DNA of 64,000 nucleotides from JAJDAH01 sp964487605 (GTDB lineage Bacteria > Myxococcota_A > Polyangia > Polyangiales > Polyangiaceae). The stretch spans positions 62,001-126,000 of the forward strand of contig CAZARU010000002.1 in NCBI GenBank assembly GCA_964487605.1, in the 5' to 3' direction. Shown one piece after another: positions 25,201-34,500 of the stretch. Numbering within the stretch: position 1 is the stretch's first letter; every line of letters begins with the position of its first letter. The notes beneath the pieces were generated by a model. The model was not told the origin of the DNA and searched no databases. It was given only the letters and a program-made list of their open reading frames with translations. Made by a program: the position numbers and the translations under genes.

Positions 25201-25533
25201 GAGAGCCACCTGACGGCTCCCCTCTGGCAGCGGGGCCTCCTCACCGATCGGCTGGCGTGCCTCGAGCGCGCCCAGCACCCGCTGGCCGAACAGGCTGCCC
25301 GCGACCTGGAAGCGTACCTGGCCGCGACCGCGGGGTCGTTCGCTGCCGGTCTCGACGGCGTCGCCCCGCCAACCCTCGGACCGCCCCCGAAGCCCGCGGG
25401 CTCGGCCGGTCCTCTCCCGAGCGGCAGCGCGCACGAGGCGCCCGCGCCGTCGGCGTCGGTTGCGCCGGCTGGGAGCGGGCCCGCGCCACCCGGCTCGGCG
25501 AGCGCCGGTCCTTCCGGGTCAGCCGCCCCGTAG
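22204..25533 (+). CDS. Fused multi-pass membrane / spermidine-synthase-like methyltransferase-fold protein
   Basis: An 1109-residue fusion. The first ~450 residues form about 12-14 transmembrane helices in two halves (LLFGSGLAALVYQTAWQRMF and IVGFAFLYLELVWYRMLSPL are the paired starts). The SpeE-like Rossmann domain follows: FVLGLGTGMSAGWVGSVAGV for the SAM site, DVAELEPAIVEVARLA, and VIVSEPSNPYRAGIASLFTE. The last ~350 residues are helical (TPR-like) and end in a Pro/Ser/Gly tail. Proteins of this type are annotated as membrane spermidine synthases, but polyamine activity is unproven for the fusions. It is co-directional with infA (23-bp gap) and its 3' end overlaps the convergent acyl-CoA dehydrogenase gene by 15 bp. 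Confidence 0.88.
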   Translation: MRPSTGLVGALLFGSGLAALVYQTAWQRMFRLVFGASTGASAAVLGIFLAGLGVGGWWLGRRAERSKRPLEFYGNLEVGVALCAAATPVLVDGVGRAYVALGGSSSLGTTGATVVRLLLATLVMGPSVVLMGGTLPAAARAVEVDDDAARGRLATLYAVNTAGAVCGALLATFLFFEVFGTRLTLWVAVLLNLLVAIVARARGRAAPDVPVGPAEDPPMPREPAPGPRAAHVPAAFVYSAAGIVGFAFLYLELVWYRMLSPLLGGSTFTFGLILAVALAGIGLGGWTYSRRGHDRPATLGLLAVTVGLEALAVGVPLALGDSIALHTAFARGAGSLGFGALVFVWGAVASAVILPAAIVAGYQFPVLFALLGRGREGVAKQVGLAYAFNTVGSIAGSVLAGFYLVPKLGAVGSWRAVVFLLVALALAAIVASYRFEGRAAARSLALAALAAGVSAWCATARGPTAVWRHSAIGAGRADVSSADKNGLRFWRSTMNDRMLWERDGVESAIGLSTTGGIAFIVNGKSDGAVINDRATQTMLGMLPALLHPDPKNVFVLGLGTGMSAGWVGSVAGVERVDVAELEPAIVEVARLASKANRDVLSNPKVHVFLGDGREWLLTTRHTYDVIVSEPSNPYRAGIASLFTEEFYETVAGRLAPDGVFGQWVQAYEVDTTTVRIVLRTMRAVFPVVEAWQTQGGDFLFVGSRQERTLDVAALRRRIAEEPYASALPRTWLVGDAEGVLSHFVATSEVVADIAEAIDVPINRDDTNVLEFAFARSLGIEGIDGVADLLAVAAARRADRPRVAGEVDWERFEQVRGRAWHISGGEMPQGLGFSTQVARDRAVAFQAGCLGRIDAVLASWDGEPRDVVERHVLALAHAHAGDEVALESAARLQEAGFSAEAGLVRARYFAKQKQPDRAVESLLGAIRDLREEALPLCNTTRQVLEVLGSLASRNPDLARRGAEALIAGPLAVYAADDVRLDVQERLAFASLDATLCVRALESHLTAPLWQRGLLTDRLACLERAQHPLAEQAARDLEAYLAATAGSFAAGLDGVAPPTLGPPPKPAGSAGPLPSGSAHEAPAPSASVAPAGSGPAPPGSASAGPSGSAAP

Positions 25534-26688
25534 GAGCGTCTTCGCGATCTTCATGCGCTGAATCTCGCTCGTCCCCTCCACGATCCGGAACATGCGGAGG
25601 TACCGGTAGAGGCGCTCGATGCCGCCCTCGATGGTGTACCCGAAGCCGCCGTGGACCTGCATCATCCGGTCCGCGATGTCGCAGGCCTTCTCGGACGCGA
25701 AGAGCTTCAGCATGCTCGCCTCCATGGACACGTCCTCGCCGGCCGCGTGGCGCTTGCAAGCGTCCACGAGCATCGCGCTCGCCGCGTAGATCTCGGTCGC
25801 GCTGTCAGCGAGCAGCCACTGGATGCCCTGGAACTCCCCGATCCGTTGCCCGAACGCCTTGCGCTCGGCGGCGTAGGCGCGGCCGAGGTCGAGCGCCCGC
25901 TCGGCGATGCCGATGGCCGAGGCGGACAGGCTGATGCGTCCTTCGTCCAGGGTCTTCATGGCCACCTCGAAGCCCTTGCCCTCGGGCCCGAGAAGCGCGC
26001 CCTCGTCGATCTCGCACGCCTCGAACAGCACCTCGCTCTGGTGCTGCGCGACGCCCCCCATGGTGGCCTGCACGGGGCCCACCGTGAGGCCCTTCGTCTC
26101 GCGATCGACGACGAACGCCGAGATGCCGCCCCGTGATCCCTTGTCGGGATCGGTGACGGCGATCACCGTGAACACGTTCGCGAACGGAGCGTTGGTGATG
26201 TAGTGCTTGGCTCCATCGAGGACCCAGCCGTTCGCCGTGCGGGTCGCCCGCGTCGCGATTCGCGCGGCGTCGGAGCCCGCTCCCGGCTCGGTGAGGCAGA
26301 ACGAGGCGATCCACTCCCCGCTGGCCAGCCGCGTGAGGTACCGGCGCTTCTGCGCTTCGGTGCCGTAGTTCTTCAGGCCGGCGGAACCCAGCCCGTTGTT
26401 GATGTTCATGTAGGTTCGGACGACGGGGTTCGTCCACGCCAGCTCCCGCAGGACCAGCGAGAACATGAGCAGGTCGAGGTCGAGGCCGCCGTACTCCTCG
26501 GGAAGGGTGAGCCCGAAGAGGCCGAGTTCGCGCATCCTCGAGAGCACGTCATCGGGCGGGTGACCGCTCGACTCGAACTCGGCGTCCCGCGGCACGCACT
26601 CCTCGCGGACGAAGCGGCGAATCTGGAGCAGGAACGCACGGTGCTCCTCGGGGAGCTCGTCGATGACGCGATCGATCGGTGAGCGCAT
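25519..26688 (-). CDS. Acyl-CoA dehydrogenase
   Basis: A 389-residue FAD enzyme of the short/medium/branched-chain acyl-CoA dehydrogenase type, introducing the alpha-beta double bond in fatty-acid or amino-acid catabolism with electrons passed to ETF. Signatures are WIASFCLTEPGAGSDAARI (FAD-binding domain), GRISLSASAIGIAERAL, and the C-terminal VHGGFGYTIEGGIERLYRYL with RIVEGTSEIQRMKIAK, where the Glu of EGTSE is the usual catalytic base. Length is standard. No etf, thiolase or enoyl-CoA hydratase genes are adjacent; a thiolase gene lies 27 kb away. Confidence 0.95.
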   Translation of the reverse strand: MRSPIDRVIDELPEEHRAFLLQIRRFVREECVPRDAEFESSGHPPDDVLSRMRELGLFGLTLPEEYGGLDLDLLMFSLVLRELAWTNPVVRTYMNINNGLGSAGLKNYGTEAQKRRYLTRLASGEWIASFCLTEPGAGSDAARIATRATRTANGWVLDGAKHYITNAPFANVFTVIAVTDPDKGSRGGISAFVVDRETKGLTVGPVQATMGGVAQHQSEVLFEACEIDEGALLGPEGKGFEVAMKTLDEGRISLSASAIGIAERALDLGRAYAAERKAFGQRIGEFQGIQWLLADSATEIYAASAMLVDACKRHAAGEDVSMEASMLKLFASEKACDIADRMMQVHGGFGYTIEGGIERLYRYLRMFRIVEGTSEIQRMKIAKTLLRGG

Positions 26689-26718
26689 GGCCGGGCGATG
26701 ATAGCTTCACCGGACGCG

Positions 26719-27744
26719 ATGACGACAACGGCAGGACCCGGTGGGGGCGCCGACCGTACTCGGCGCGTCCCTCCGCGGGCGCGCGCGGCGCTCCTGCTCG
26801 CCGCCGCTGCGGCGTTCTCCGCCCCGGGATGCCCGGCGGGCGAGAACCGGACACCGCCGTCCGCGGACGCCGCCGCGCCGCCCTCCGCCGCCGCGAGCGC
26901 CGCGGCGCCGCGCCTCCTGTTCCTCCCCGACGCCGACGTCGGGCCGCCCTCGTCGCTGCCGAGGCCGGTCGGGGTCCCGCCCCCAACCGGCGGTGCTCCG
27001 GGGCGCTGCCCAGCGGAGATGGTCCTCGTCGATGGAAGCTTCTGCATCGACCGGTGGGAGGCGTCGCTCGTGGACACGGCGCAGGGGCGCGCCGTCTCGC
27101 CTTACTATCCGCCGTCCCGAAAGCTCGCCGTCCGCGCCTGGGAGCGCTGGCGCACTCGCAGGCACGACGTCGGCAACGCGCGCGCGCGCGCCATGGCCTT
27201 GCCGGAGCTCGAAGGATGGCAGACCACCGAGGAGTGGGAGCCGGTCGCGCGGTCGCGCCCGGGCGTCGTTCCGAACGGCTACGTCAGCGGAGACGTCGCG
27301 AAGGCGGCCTGCGCGCGGGCCGGCAAGCGCCTGTGCCGCGAGCCGGAGTGGCGCGTCGCCTGCGGTGGCGAGGGCCGGACCAGGTTCCCCTACGGCGACG
27401 CGTGGGACCCCACGGGGTGCAACGTGTTTCGAGAGGCGCATCCGGCGGCGGTGCTGCACGACGACGCGTCGATCGAGCACTCCGATCCGCGGCTGAACGT
27501 CGTGGCGGCGCGAGGCAAGGCGCTGCTTCGGAAGACCGGCGAGACCGAGCGCTGCACCAGCCGCTGGGGCACCGACGCGATCTTCGACATGGTGGGCAAC
27601 CTGGACGAGTGGATCGACGACGACGAGGGCGTCTTCGTGGGGGGATTCTACTCGCGCTCCACGCGCAGCGGCTGCGACGCCCGCGTGAGCGCGCACCCCC
27701 GCGGCTACTACGACTACAGCCTCGGATTCCGGTGCTGCAAGTGA
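26719..27744 (+). CDS. SUMF1/FGE-sulfatase-domain lipoprotein
   Basis: A 341-residue lipoprotein whose ATG 26719 gives a signal peptide ending FSAPGC. A variable Pro/Ala region is followed from about residue 100 by a formylglycine-generating-enzyme-like fold: PAEMVLVDGSFCIDRWEASL, ARAGKRLCREPEWRVACGGE, FDMVGNLDEWIDDDEGVFVG, and GYYDYSLGFRCC at the end. The paired copper-binding Cys of true FGE cannot be placed confidently, so a binding or non-FGE enzymatic role is more likely. The next lipoprotein gene overlaps its stop by 4 nt. Confidence 0.85.
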   Translation: MTTTAGPGGGADRTRRVPPRARAALLLAAAAAFSAPGCPAGENRTPPSADAAAPPSAAASAAAPRLLFLPDADVGPPSSLPRPVGVPPPTGGAPGRCPAEMVLVDGSFCIDRWEASLVDTAQGRAVSPYYPPSRKLAVRAWERWRTRRHDVGNARARAMALPELEGWQTTEEWEPVARSRPGVVPNGYVSGDVAKAACARAGKRLCREPEWRVACGGEGRTRFPYGDAWDPTGCNVFREAHPAAVLHDDASIEHSDPRLNVVAARGKALLRKTGETERCTSRWGTDAIFDMVGNLDEWIDDDEGVFVGGFYSRSTRSGCDARVSAHPRGYYDYSLGFRCCK

Positions 27745-28394
27745 CCTCGCGACGGAGCGAGCACCGCGTTCTCGGCGCCGGGCTGCGGGTTCTGCCGTGC
27801 GCGGCGTGCCTGGCCCTCGGCGCGTGCGGCGCCGGCGCGCCGTCCACCGAGACGCCCAGGCCGGCCACCGTGTCCATCGACGCTCCCCAGGCCGACGACG
27901 GCGGGGACGCCGGTGCAGCCGTTCCCGATCGCGCGGCCGGCAGCCCCGGCCGCGTCCCCTTCCGCTTTCCCCTCGCCGATCTCTTCGCAGCCGCGGAGCG
28001 GGACGCGGAGCTGCTCGCCGACCTGCACCTGCTGCTCACCGGTCGCCGCGTCGCCGAGGGCGTCACGTACGAGGTCACGCTCGAGGTCAAGGGGGGCTCC
28101 GCGGCGCACCGCTCGAGCGCGAAGGGCGAGAACCTCTCTTCCGTGCGGGCCGGATGGCGTACGCCGTCCGGCGTCCTCGACGTGCTGCGCGCCTGCAGCG
28201 AGGGCGCACGGAGCTGTCGTGTCCGCTCCCCCGGCGCCTTCGCCGAGCCGTGGCACGAGTTCGACCTGCGCCTGACGATCGAGCACCCGAAGTGGGGGCG
28301 TCACGTCGAGAGCCGCGAGGCGGCCCTCGTCCTCGCGCCGCTCGTGGAGGCGGCGTTCGCGGAGGGCGACGGGGGGCTGCCGGTCGGGCCCTGA
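27741..28394 (+). CDS. Hypothetical lipoprotein coupled to the SUMF1-like gene
   Basis: A 217-residue protein translated from a GTG that overlaps the upstream stop (GTGA), suggesting translational coupling; another in-frame GTG lies at 27732. The signal peptide ends LALGAC (lipobox). After a short Pro/Asp/Ala linker come about 150 residues with a helical start (FPLADLFAAAERDAELLADL) and a beta-rich part (VTYEVTLEVKGGSAAHRSSA, VLDVLRACSEGARSCRVR). Two Cys near the end may pair. I do not recognise the fold. The frame is embedded in a longer open frame, so an annotator could miss its true start. Confidence 0.7.
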   Translation: MTSRRSEHRVLGAGLRVLPCAACLALGACGAGAPSTETPRPATVSIDAPQADDGGDAGAAVPDRAAGSPGRVPFRFPLADLFAAAERDAELLADLHLLLTGRRVAEGVTYEVTLEVKGGSAAHRSSAKGENLSSVRAGWRTPSGVLDVLRACSEGARSCRVRSPGAFAEPWHEFDLRLTIEHPKWGRHVESREAALVLAPLVEAAFAEGDGGLPVGP

Positions 28395-28529
28395 GGCGCC
28401 CGCTTTCACGGGCCCCCCCCGACGCACCGCGCGGCCCGCTTCCCGCGTCGCCGGCGATATTTTCGCGGGGCCTGGCGGGCCGCTCGGGCCGGATTGATTC
28501 CCGCGCGTGGCCCGCGTGAACTCCGCCGC

Positions 28530-31500
28530 ATGCTGGACGTGCGGCGGATTTGGCCCTTGCTCTTGACGTCGTTCTTCGTCGTCGCGCTCTCGGCGTGCGC
28601 CGATCGCCCCGAGGAGGCGCCCAGCCAGCCCGCCACGACCGCCGACGACTCGGAAGAGGTGGCCACGGTCGCGCAGGCGTCCCACGGTGGAAGCTGCCCG
28701 GACGTCACGTCCGGCGGGCCGACGTGGTCGTGCAACCTCAATCCCACGGCCGACACGACGTTCTACGAGGCGGTTGCGACCGGCAACAACGGTATCCAGA
28801 ACGCGCTCTGTGTCGGCAGTTCCTTGGGGACGGCAGGCACGAACGTCCGGGCCGCGCTGAAGTTCAACATCGCGGCGCTGCCGCCGGAGGCCGAGGTCAC
28901 CGCGGCGTCCCTCGCCATTCGCGTGGCGCGCGGGAAGAACGCGGCCGTGTGCGCCCTCGCCCCGATCACGAGCAGCACGCTGCAGCTCCGGCACATCACC
29001 GCGAACGACGTCATCGAGGCCGCGGGCCAGGCCGACGATCGCGACCACGAGACGTGCCCGGCGGCGGGGACCCTCGCTCTTGGGCCGTGCGGGGGGACGA
29101 CGGGCACGCACGCGTCGTCCAACTTCGCCGGAGCGACGCTGAGCGGAACGGTCGACTCCAGCGTCACGATAGCGGCCAACGGCACCCACACGTTCACGGG
29201 GCTCGAGACGCGGGTGAACTCCTGGCTGACGGGCGCCACGACCAACCGGGGGTGGGGCATCCGCAGGAGCGTCGAGACGGTCGTGGACACCACGCTCGTG
29301 ATCCACGCCCGCAATGGCGCGACGCCACCCGTGCTGAGCCTCACGTACAAGAAAAAGGACGGCGTCGCGTGCACGAGCGCCGCCCAGTGCGCCAGCGGCA
29401 ACTGCGTTTGTGCCAACGCGGCGTGCTCCTCGAGCGTCTGCTGCGACACGCCGTGCTCCGGCGCTTGCCAGGGGTGTACGTCCACCCTCAAGGGCTACAC
29501 GGGTCTGGGCGATGGCGTCTGCCAGACGCGCGCCTTTGGGCAAGTGTGCCGGGCGGCTTCGGGCAACTGCGACGTCGCGGAGACGTGCAACGGCTTCAGC
29601 ACGACTTGCCCGTCGAACTCCGGCAACGCGGCGGCGTGCACGGGCAACTGCGACGCCTGCACCTGCGACGCGACGAGCTGCTCCTGCACCGCGAACGTGG
29701 CGCTGTGTACGGGGAACTGCGACCAGTGCACGGGGAGCGGTACGAGCTTCAGCTGCTCGGCGAACGCGGCGGCGTGCACGGGCAACTGCGACACGTGTAC
29801 GGGAAGCGGGACGGTGTTCAACTGCGGGGCGAACGTGGCGCTGTGCACGGGGAACTGCGACCAGTGCACGGGGAGCGGTACGAGCTTCAGCTGTTCCGCG
29901 GACGCGACGGCCTGCACGGGCAACTGCGATACGTGCACCGGTAGTGGCACGGTGTTCAACTGCGGTGCGGACGCGACGCTGTGCACGGGCAACTGCGGCG
30001 GTACGGGCTCGTGCACGGGGAGCGGCACGAGCTTCAGTTGCACGGGCGCGGCCGGCTCGTGCACGGGCAACTGCGACACGTGCAACTGCACGGGGACGAA
30101 CTGCACGTGCGGTGCAGACGCGACGCTGTGCACGGGGAACTGCGACCAGTGCACGGGGAGCGGCACGAGCTTCAGCTGCTCNNNNNNNNNNNNNNNNNNN
30201 NNNNNNNNNNNNNNNNNNNNNNNNNNNNNNNNNNNNNNNNNNNNNNNNNNNNNNNNNNNNNNNNNNNNNNNNNNNNNNNNNCGCTGTGCACGGGCAACTG
30301 CGACACGTGCAGCGGCAGCGGGACGACGTTCAACTGCGGGTCGGACGCGACGCTTTGTACGGGGAACTGCGACACGTGTACGGGCAGCGGGACGACGTTC
30401 AACTGCGGTGCGGACGCGACCCTGTGCACGGGCAACTGTGACCAATGCACTGGCTCCGGTACGACCTTCTCGTGCTCCGCGAACCAGGCCCTGTGCCCCG
30501 GCGTCTGCGAGACCTGCGGCGGCGGAGGGACGAGCTTCTCGTGCGGCTTCCTGTCGTCGGCCACGCAGTGCCGCTCGGCCAACGGCGTGTGCGACGTCGC
30601 CGAGAACTGCACCGGTGCGTCGGCGGCGTGTCCGATCGACGGGTTCGCCCCGTCGTCCACGGTGTGTCGCGGGGTGGCCGGCGCGTGCGACGTCGCCGAG
30701 AACTGCCCCGGGAACGCCGCGGCCTGTCCCGCCGACGGCTTCGTGACCGGGGGTACGGTGTGCCGACCGGTGGCGGACGTCTGCGACACGGCGGAGTCCT
30801 GCCCCGGGAACTCGGCCGCGTGCCCAGTGGACGGGTTCCTGACGTCCGCGACCGTCTGTCGCCCGGGGGCGGGGCCTTGCGACGTCGCCGAGAACTGTCC
30901 CGGCAACGCCGCGGCCTGTCCGGCGAACGGATTTGCGAGCTCCGCGGTGGTGTGCAGGACCGCGGCGGGCGTGTGCGACGCCGCGGAGAACTGCCCCGGT
31001 AACGCTGCGGGCTGCCCCGCGGACGGCTTCCTCCCGTCGAGCACCGTGTGTCGGAACCCGAGCTGCGACCCGACCCCGCCCGCGACATCGACCTTGCAGG
31101 CCAACTGCCCCGGCAACGCGATTGCGTGTCCCGGCGTGCAGACCGTCCAGTGCAGCGGCACGTGCGACGTCACCAACACGCAGTGTGCGGGCTGCACCAA
31201 CGATGCCCAGTGCGGCGCCGGCAAGTTCTGCCTCGCCGGTGCCTGTCTCGACAAGCGCCCGGTGGGTCAGCCGTGCGCCGCCAACAACTACTGCCTGAAC
31301 GACACGTGCGCCGACGGCTACTGCTGCGGGGACTCCGCGGGCATGGGCGCCAGCACGTGCGGCGGCGGCGTGACCACGGACTGCCAGGCCTGTAATCAGG
31401 CGGGCTTCCTGGGCATGTGTCGCCCCCTGCCGGGCGCCACGGTGTGCCGTGCCGCGGTGGACCTCTGCGACGCGACCGAGGTGTGCAACGGCACGGCCAC

Positions 31501-34500
31501 GACGTGTCCGGCCGACGCCAAGCAGCCGTCCGGCTCCGTTTGCCGTGCCTCGACGGGAGCCTGCGACCCGGCGGAGACGTGCAACGGCTCCGCCAACACC
31601 TGTCCGGCCGACCTGCTCAGCCCGAGCTCGACCGTCTGTCGCGCGGCGAACGGCGGCTGCGACGTCGCCGAAAACTGCACCGGCTCTTCGGCGGCCTGCC
31701 CCGCTGACGGGTTCCTCTCGAACGGTACCGTGTGCCGCGCGAGCGCGGGCCCTTGCGACGTCCAGGAGACGTGCAGCGGCTCGAGCGGGGCCTGCCCGAA
31801 CGACGGCTTCGCCGCGTCGAGCACGGTGTGCCGCGCCAGCGCCGGCGCCTGCGACGTGGCCGAGAACTGCACGGGGACGGGTGCGGCCTGCCCCGGGGAC
31901 GGGTTCGCGCCGTCGTCCACGCAGTGCCGGCCCTCGGCGGACGTGTGCGACGTCGCGGAGAACTGCACGGGTACGGGTGCGCTCTGCCCCGGTAACGGCT
32001 TCGCTACATCGAGCACGATCTGCCGCCCGAGCGCGGGGACGTGTGACGTTCAGGAGACGTGCCCAGGGACCGGTCCGAGCTGCCCGGTGGACGCGTTCCA
32101 GCCTTCCAGCACCGTGTGCCGCGCCGCCAACGGATCGTGCGACGTCGCGGAGAGCTGCACGGGGAGCGGCGCCGCGTGCCCGGCCAACGGCTTCGTCACG
32201 GCCGGCACCGTGTGCCGCCCGACCGCGGGCCCGTGCGACGTTGCGGAGTCCTGCAGCGGCAGCGCGGCGGCGTGCCCCGGCGACGCGTTCTCGCCGAGCT
32301 CCACCGTGTGTAGAAGTGCAGCCGGGCCCTGCGACGTGGCGGAGAACTGCAGCGGCACGGGCGCGAGCTGCCCGGGCGACGTCCTCGTCAGCGCCGGCAC
32401 GCAGTGCCGGGCGGCCAGCGGCGTCTGCGACGCGGCGGAGTCCTGCAGCGGGAGCTCCACGGCGTGCCCGCCCGACGGCTTCCTGCCGTCCACGTCGGTG
32501 TGCCGCCCCACGGCCGGCGCCTGTGACGTTGCGGAGAACTGCACCGGTGGTGGGACCGCGTGCCCGGCGGACGGCTTCCTGCCCAGTGGTACGACCTGCC
32601 GCGCCTCGGCGGGTGTGTGCGACACGGCGGAGACGTGCAGCGGAACCGTCGCGGCGTGCCCCGCAGATGGCTTCCTGCCGAGCTCCACGCAGTGCCGCCC
32701 CACGGCCGGTCCCTGCGACGTCGCGGAGAGCTGCACCGGCACCAGCGCGCCCTGCCCGACGGACGGCTTCTCGCCATCCACGTCCGTGTGTCGCGCGGCG
32801 GCCGGCCCCTGTGACGTTTCCGAGACCTGCAGCGGTTCCGCCGCGGCGTGCCCCGCCGACGCGTTCGCGAGCTCCGCGACGACGTGCCGCCCGTCCGGCG
32901 GCGCGTGCGACGTGGCCGAGACCTGCTCGGGCACGACGGCGCCGTGCCCGGCGGACGGCTTCGTGTCCGCGGGCACGACGTGCCGCGTCGCGGCCGGCGG
33001 CTGCGACGTGTCCGAGGCCTGCAGCGGCGTCGATCCCCTCTGCCCAACCGACGTGCTCGTCTCGGCGGGTACCGAGTGCCGCGCCTCGGGTGGCGTGTGC
33101 GACGTCGCCGAAGCGTGCAGCGGGTCGAATCCCGCGTGCCCCGCGGACGGGTTCCTGGCGTCGGGCACGGTGTGCCGACCATCGGCCGACGTGTGCGATG
33201 CCGTCGAGGCGTGCTCCGGCAGCGCCGCGGCGTGCCCCGCCGACGGGTTCTTCGCGGCGACCACCGTCTGCCGCCCCGCCGCCGACGTGTGCGACGTCCC
33301 CGAGAACTGCACCGGCGGCGCTGCCGCCTGCCCCGCCGACGCCGTCGCGCCGTCTTCCACGGCGTGCCGGGTCTCTGCCGGCGTGTGCGACGTCACCGAG
33401 TCGTGCGATGGCGTGGCCGTCGCGTGCCCGGCGGACGGATTCCTGCCGGACACCACGCCGTGCCGCGCCGCCTCGTGCGCTGCCGGGTCGGAGACGCTCG
33501 CCGCCAACTGCGACGGCTTCGCCGCCGACTGCCCCGCCCAGGTCGTGCAGTCGTGCAGCCCCTTCGTCTGTCAGGGGCCGGCGTGCGGCGCCACCTGCGC
33601 GGTCAGCGCCGACTGCGCCATCGGCTTCTGGTGCGACACGGGGAGTTGCGTGCCGAAGACCCCGAACGGCGCCGCGTGCTCCCTCGCCGACTCCTGCACG
33701 TCCGGACACTGTGTGGACGGCGTGTGCTGCGACACCGCCTGCACGGGTCAGTGCGAGGCGTGCGACGTGGGGGGGGCCTCCACCGGATTCTGCTCGCCGG
33801 TGAGCGGCGCGCCGCATGGAAGCCGTACGGCGTGCGCCGGCGACGCGAGCGCGTGCAACGGCTTCTGCGACGGCTTGAACCGATCGGCGTGCTCGCTCCC
33901 CGGCAGCACCACGCAGTGCCGACCGCCGAGCTGCACTGCGGGTGTCGCGACCCTCGAGGCGTTCTGTCGCGGTGATGGCACCTGCCCCGCCGTCGAGATC
34001 CAGGACTGCGCGCCGTCCACCTGCGGCTCGACCCAGTGCGTGGGGAACTGCCTGATCGACTCGCAGTGCACCGCGGGCAGCTTCTGCTCCGCGGGGGTCT
34101 GCGTGCCGCAGCGCGCCGCCGGCGAAGTGTGTTCCACGGCGCGCATGTGCCTCAGCGGATTCTGCGCGGACGGCGTGTGCTGCGACGCGCTCTGCGACGG
34201 TCAGTGCGAAGCCTGCGATCTGCCCGGCATGCTCGGAGCGTGCACCGCCGTGTCGGGTGCGCCGCGGGGCGCACGGCCCGCATGCGTTTCCGACGGAAGC
34301 GCGTGCGCGGGGGCTTGCAACGGAACCCAGCGGCTCGCCTGCGCCTATCCGGGCGCCGAGGCGGAGTGTCGCGCCGCGAGCTGCACGAACGACATCGCCG
34401 TTCTGGCCGCCAGGTGCAACGGCTCGGGACTCTGCCCCGTCGCGCAGCAGCAGCCCTGTGCGCCGGCGCAGTGCGCGGGAACCGTCTGCGACGGGAATTG

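Noticed and set aside
29637..33454. Direct repeats as a possible CRISPR array
   Set aside because: Unit sizes of 69 and 96 bp are contiguous, in frame, and code for Cys-patterned protein repeats. There are no unique spacers of constant length or cas genes.
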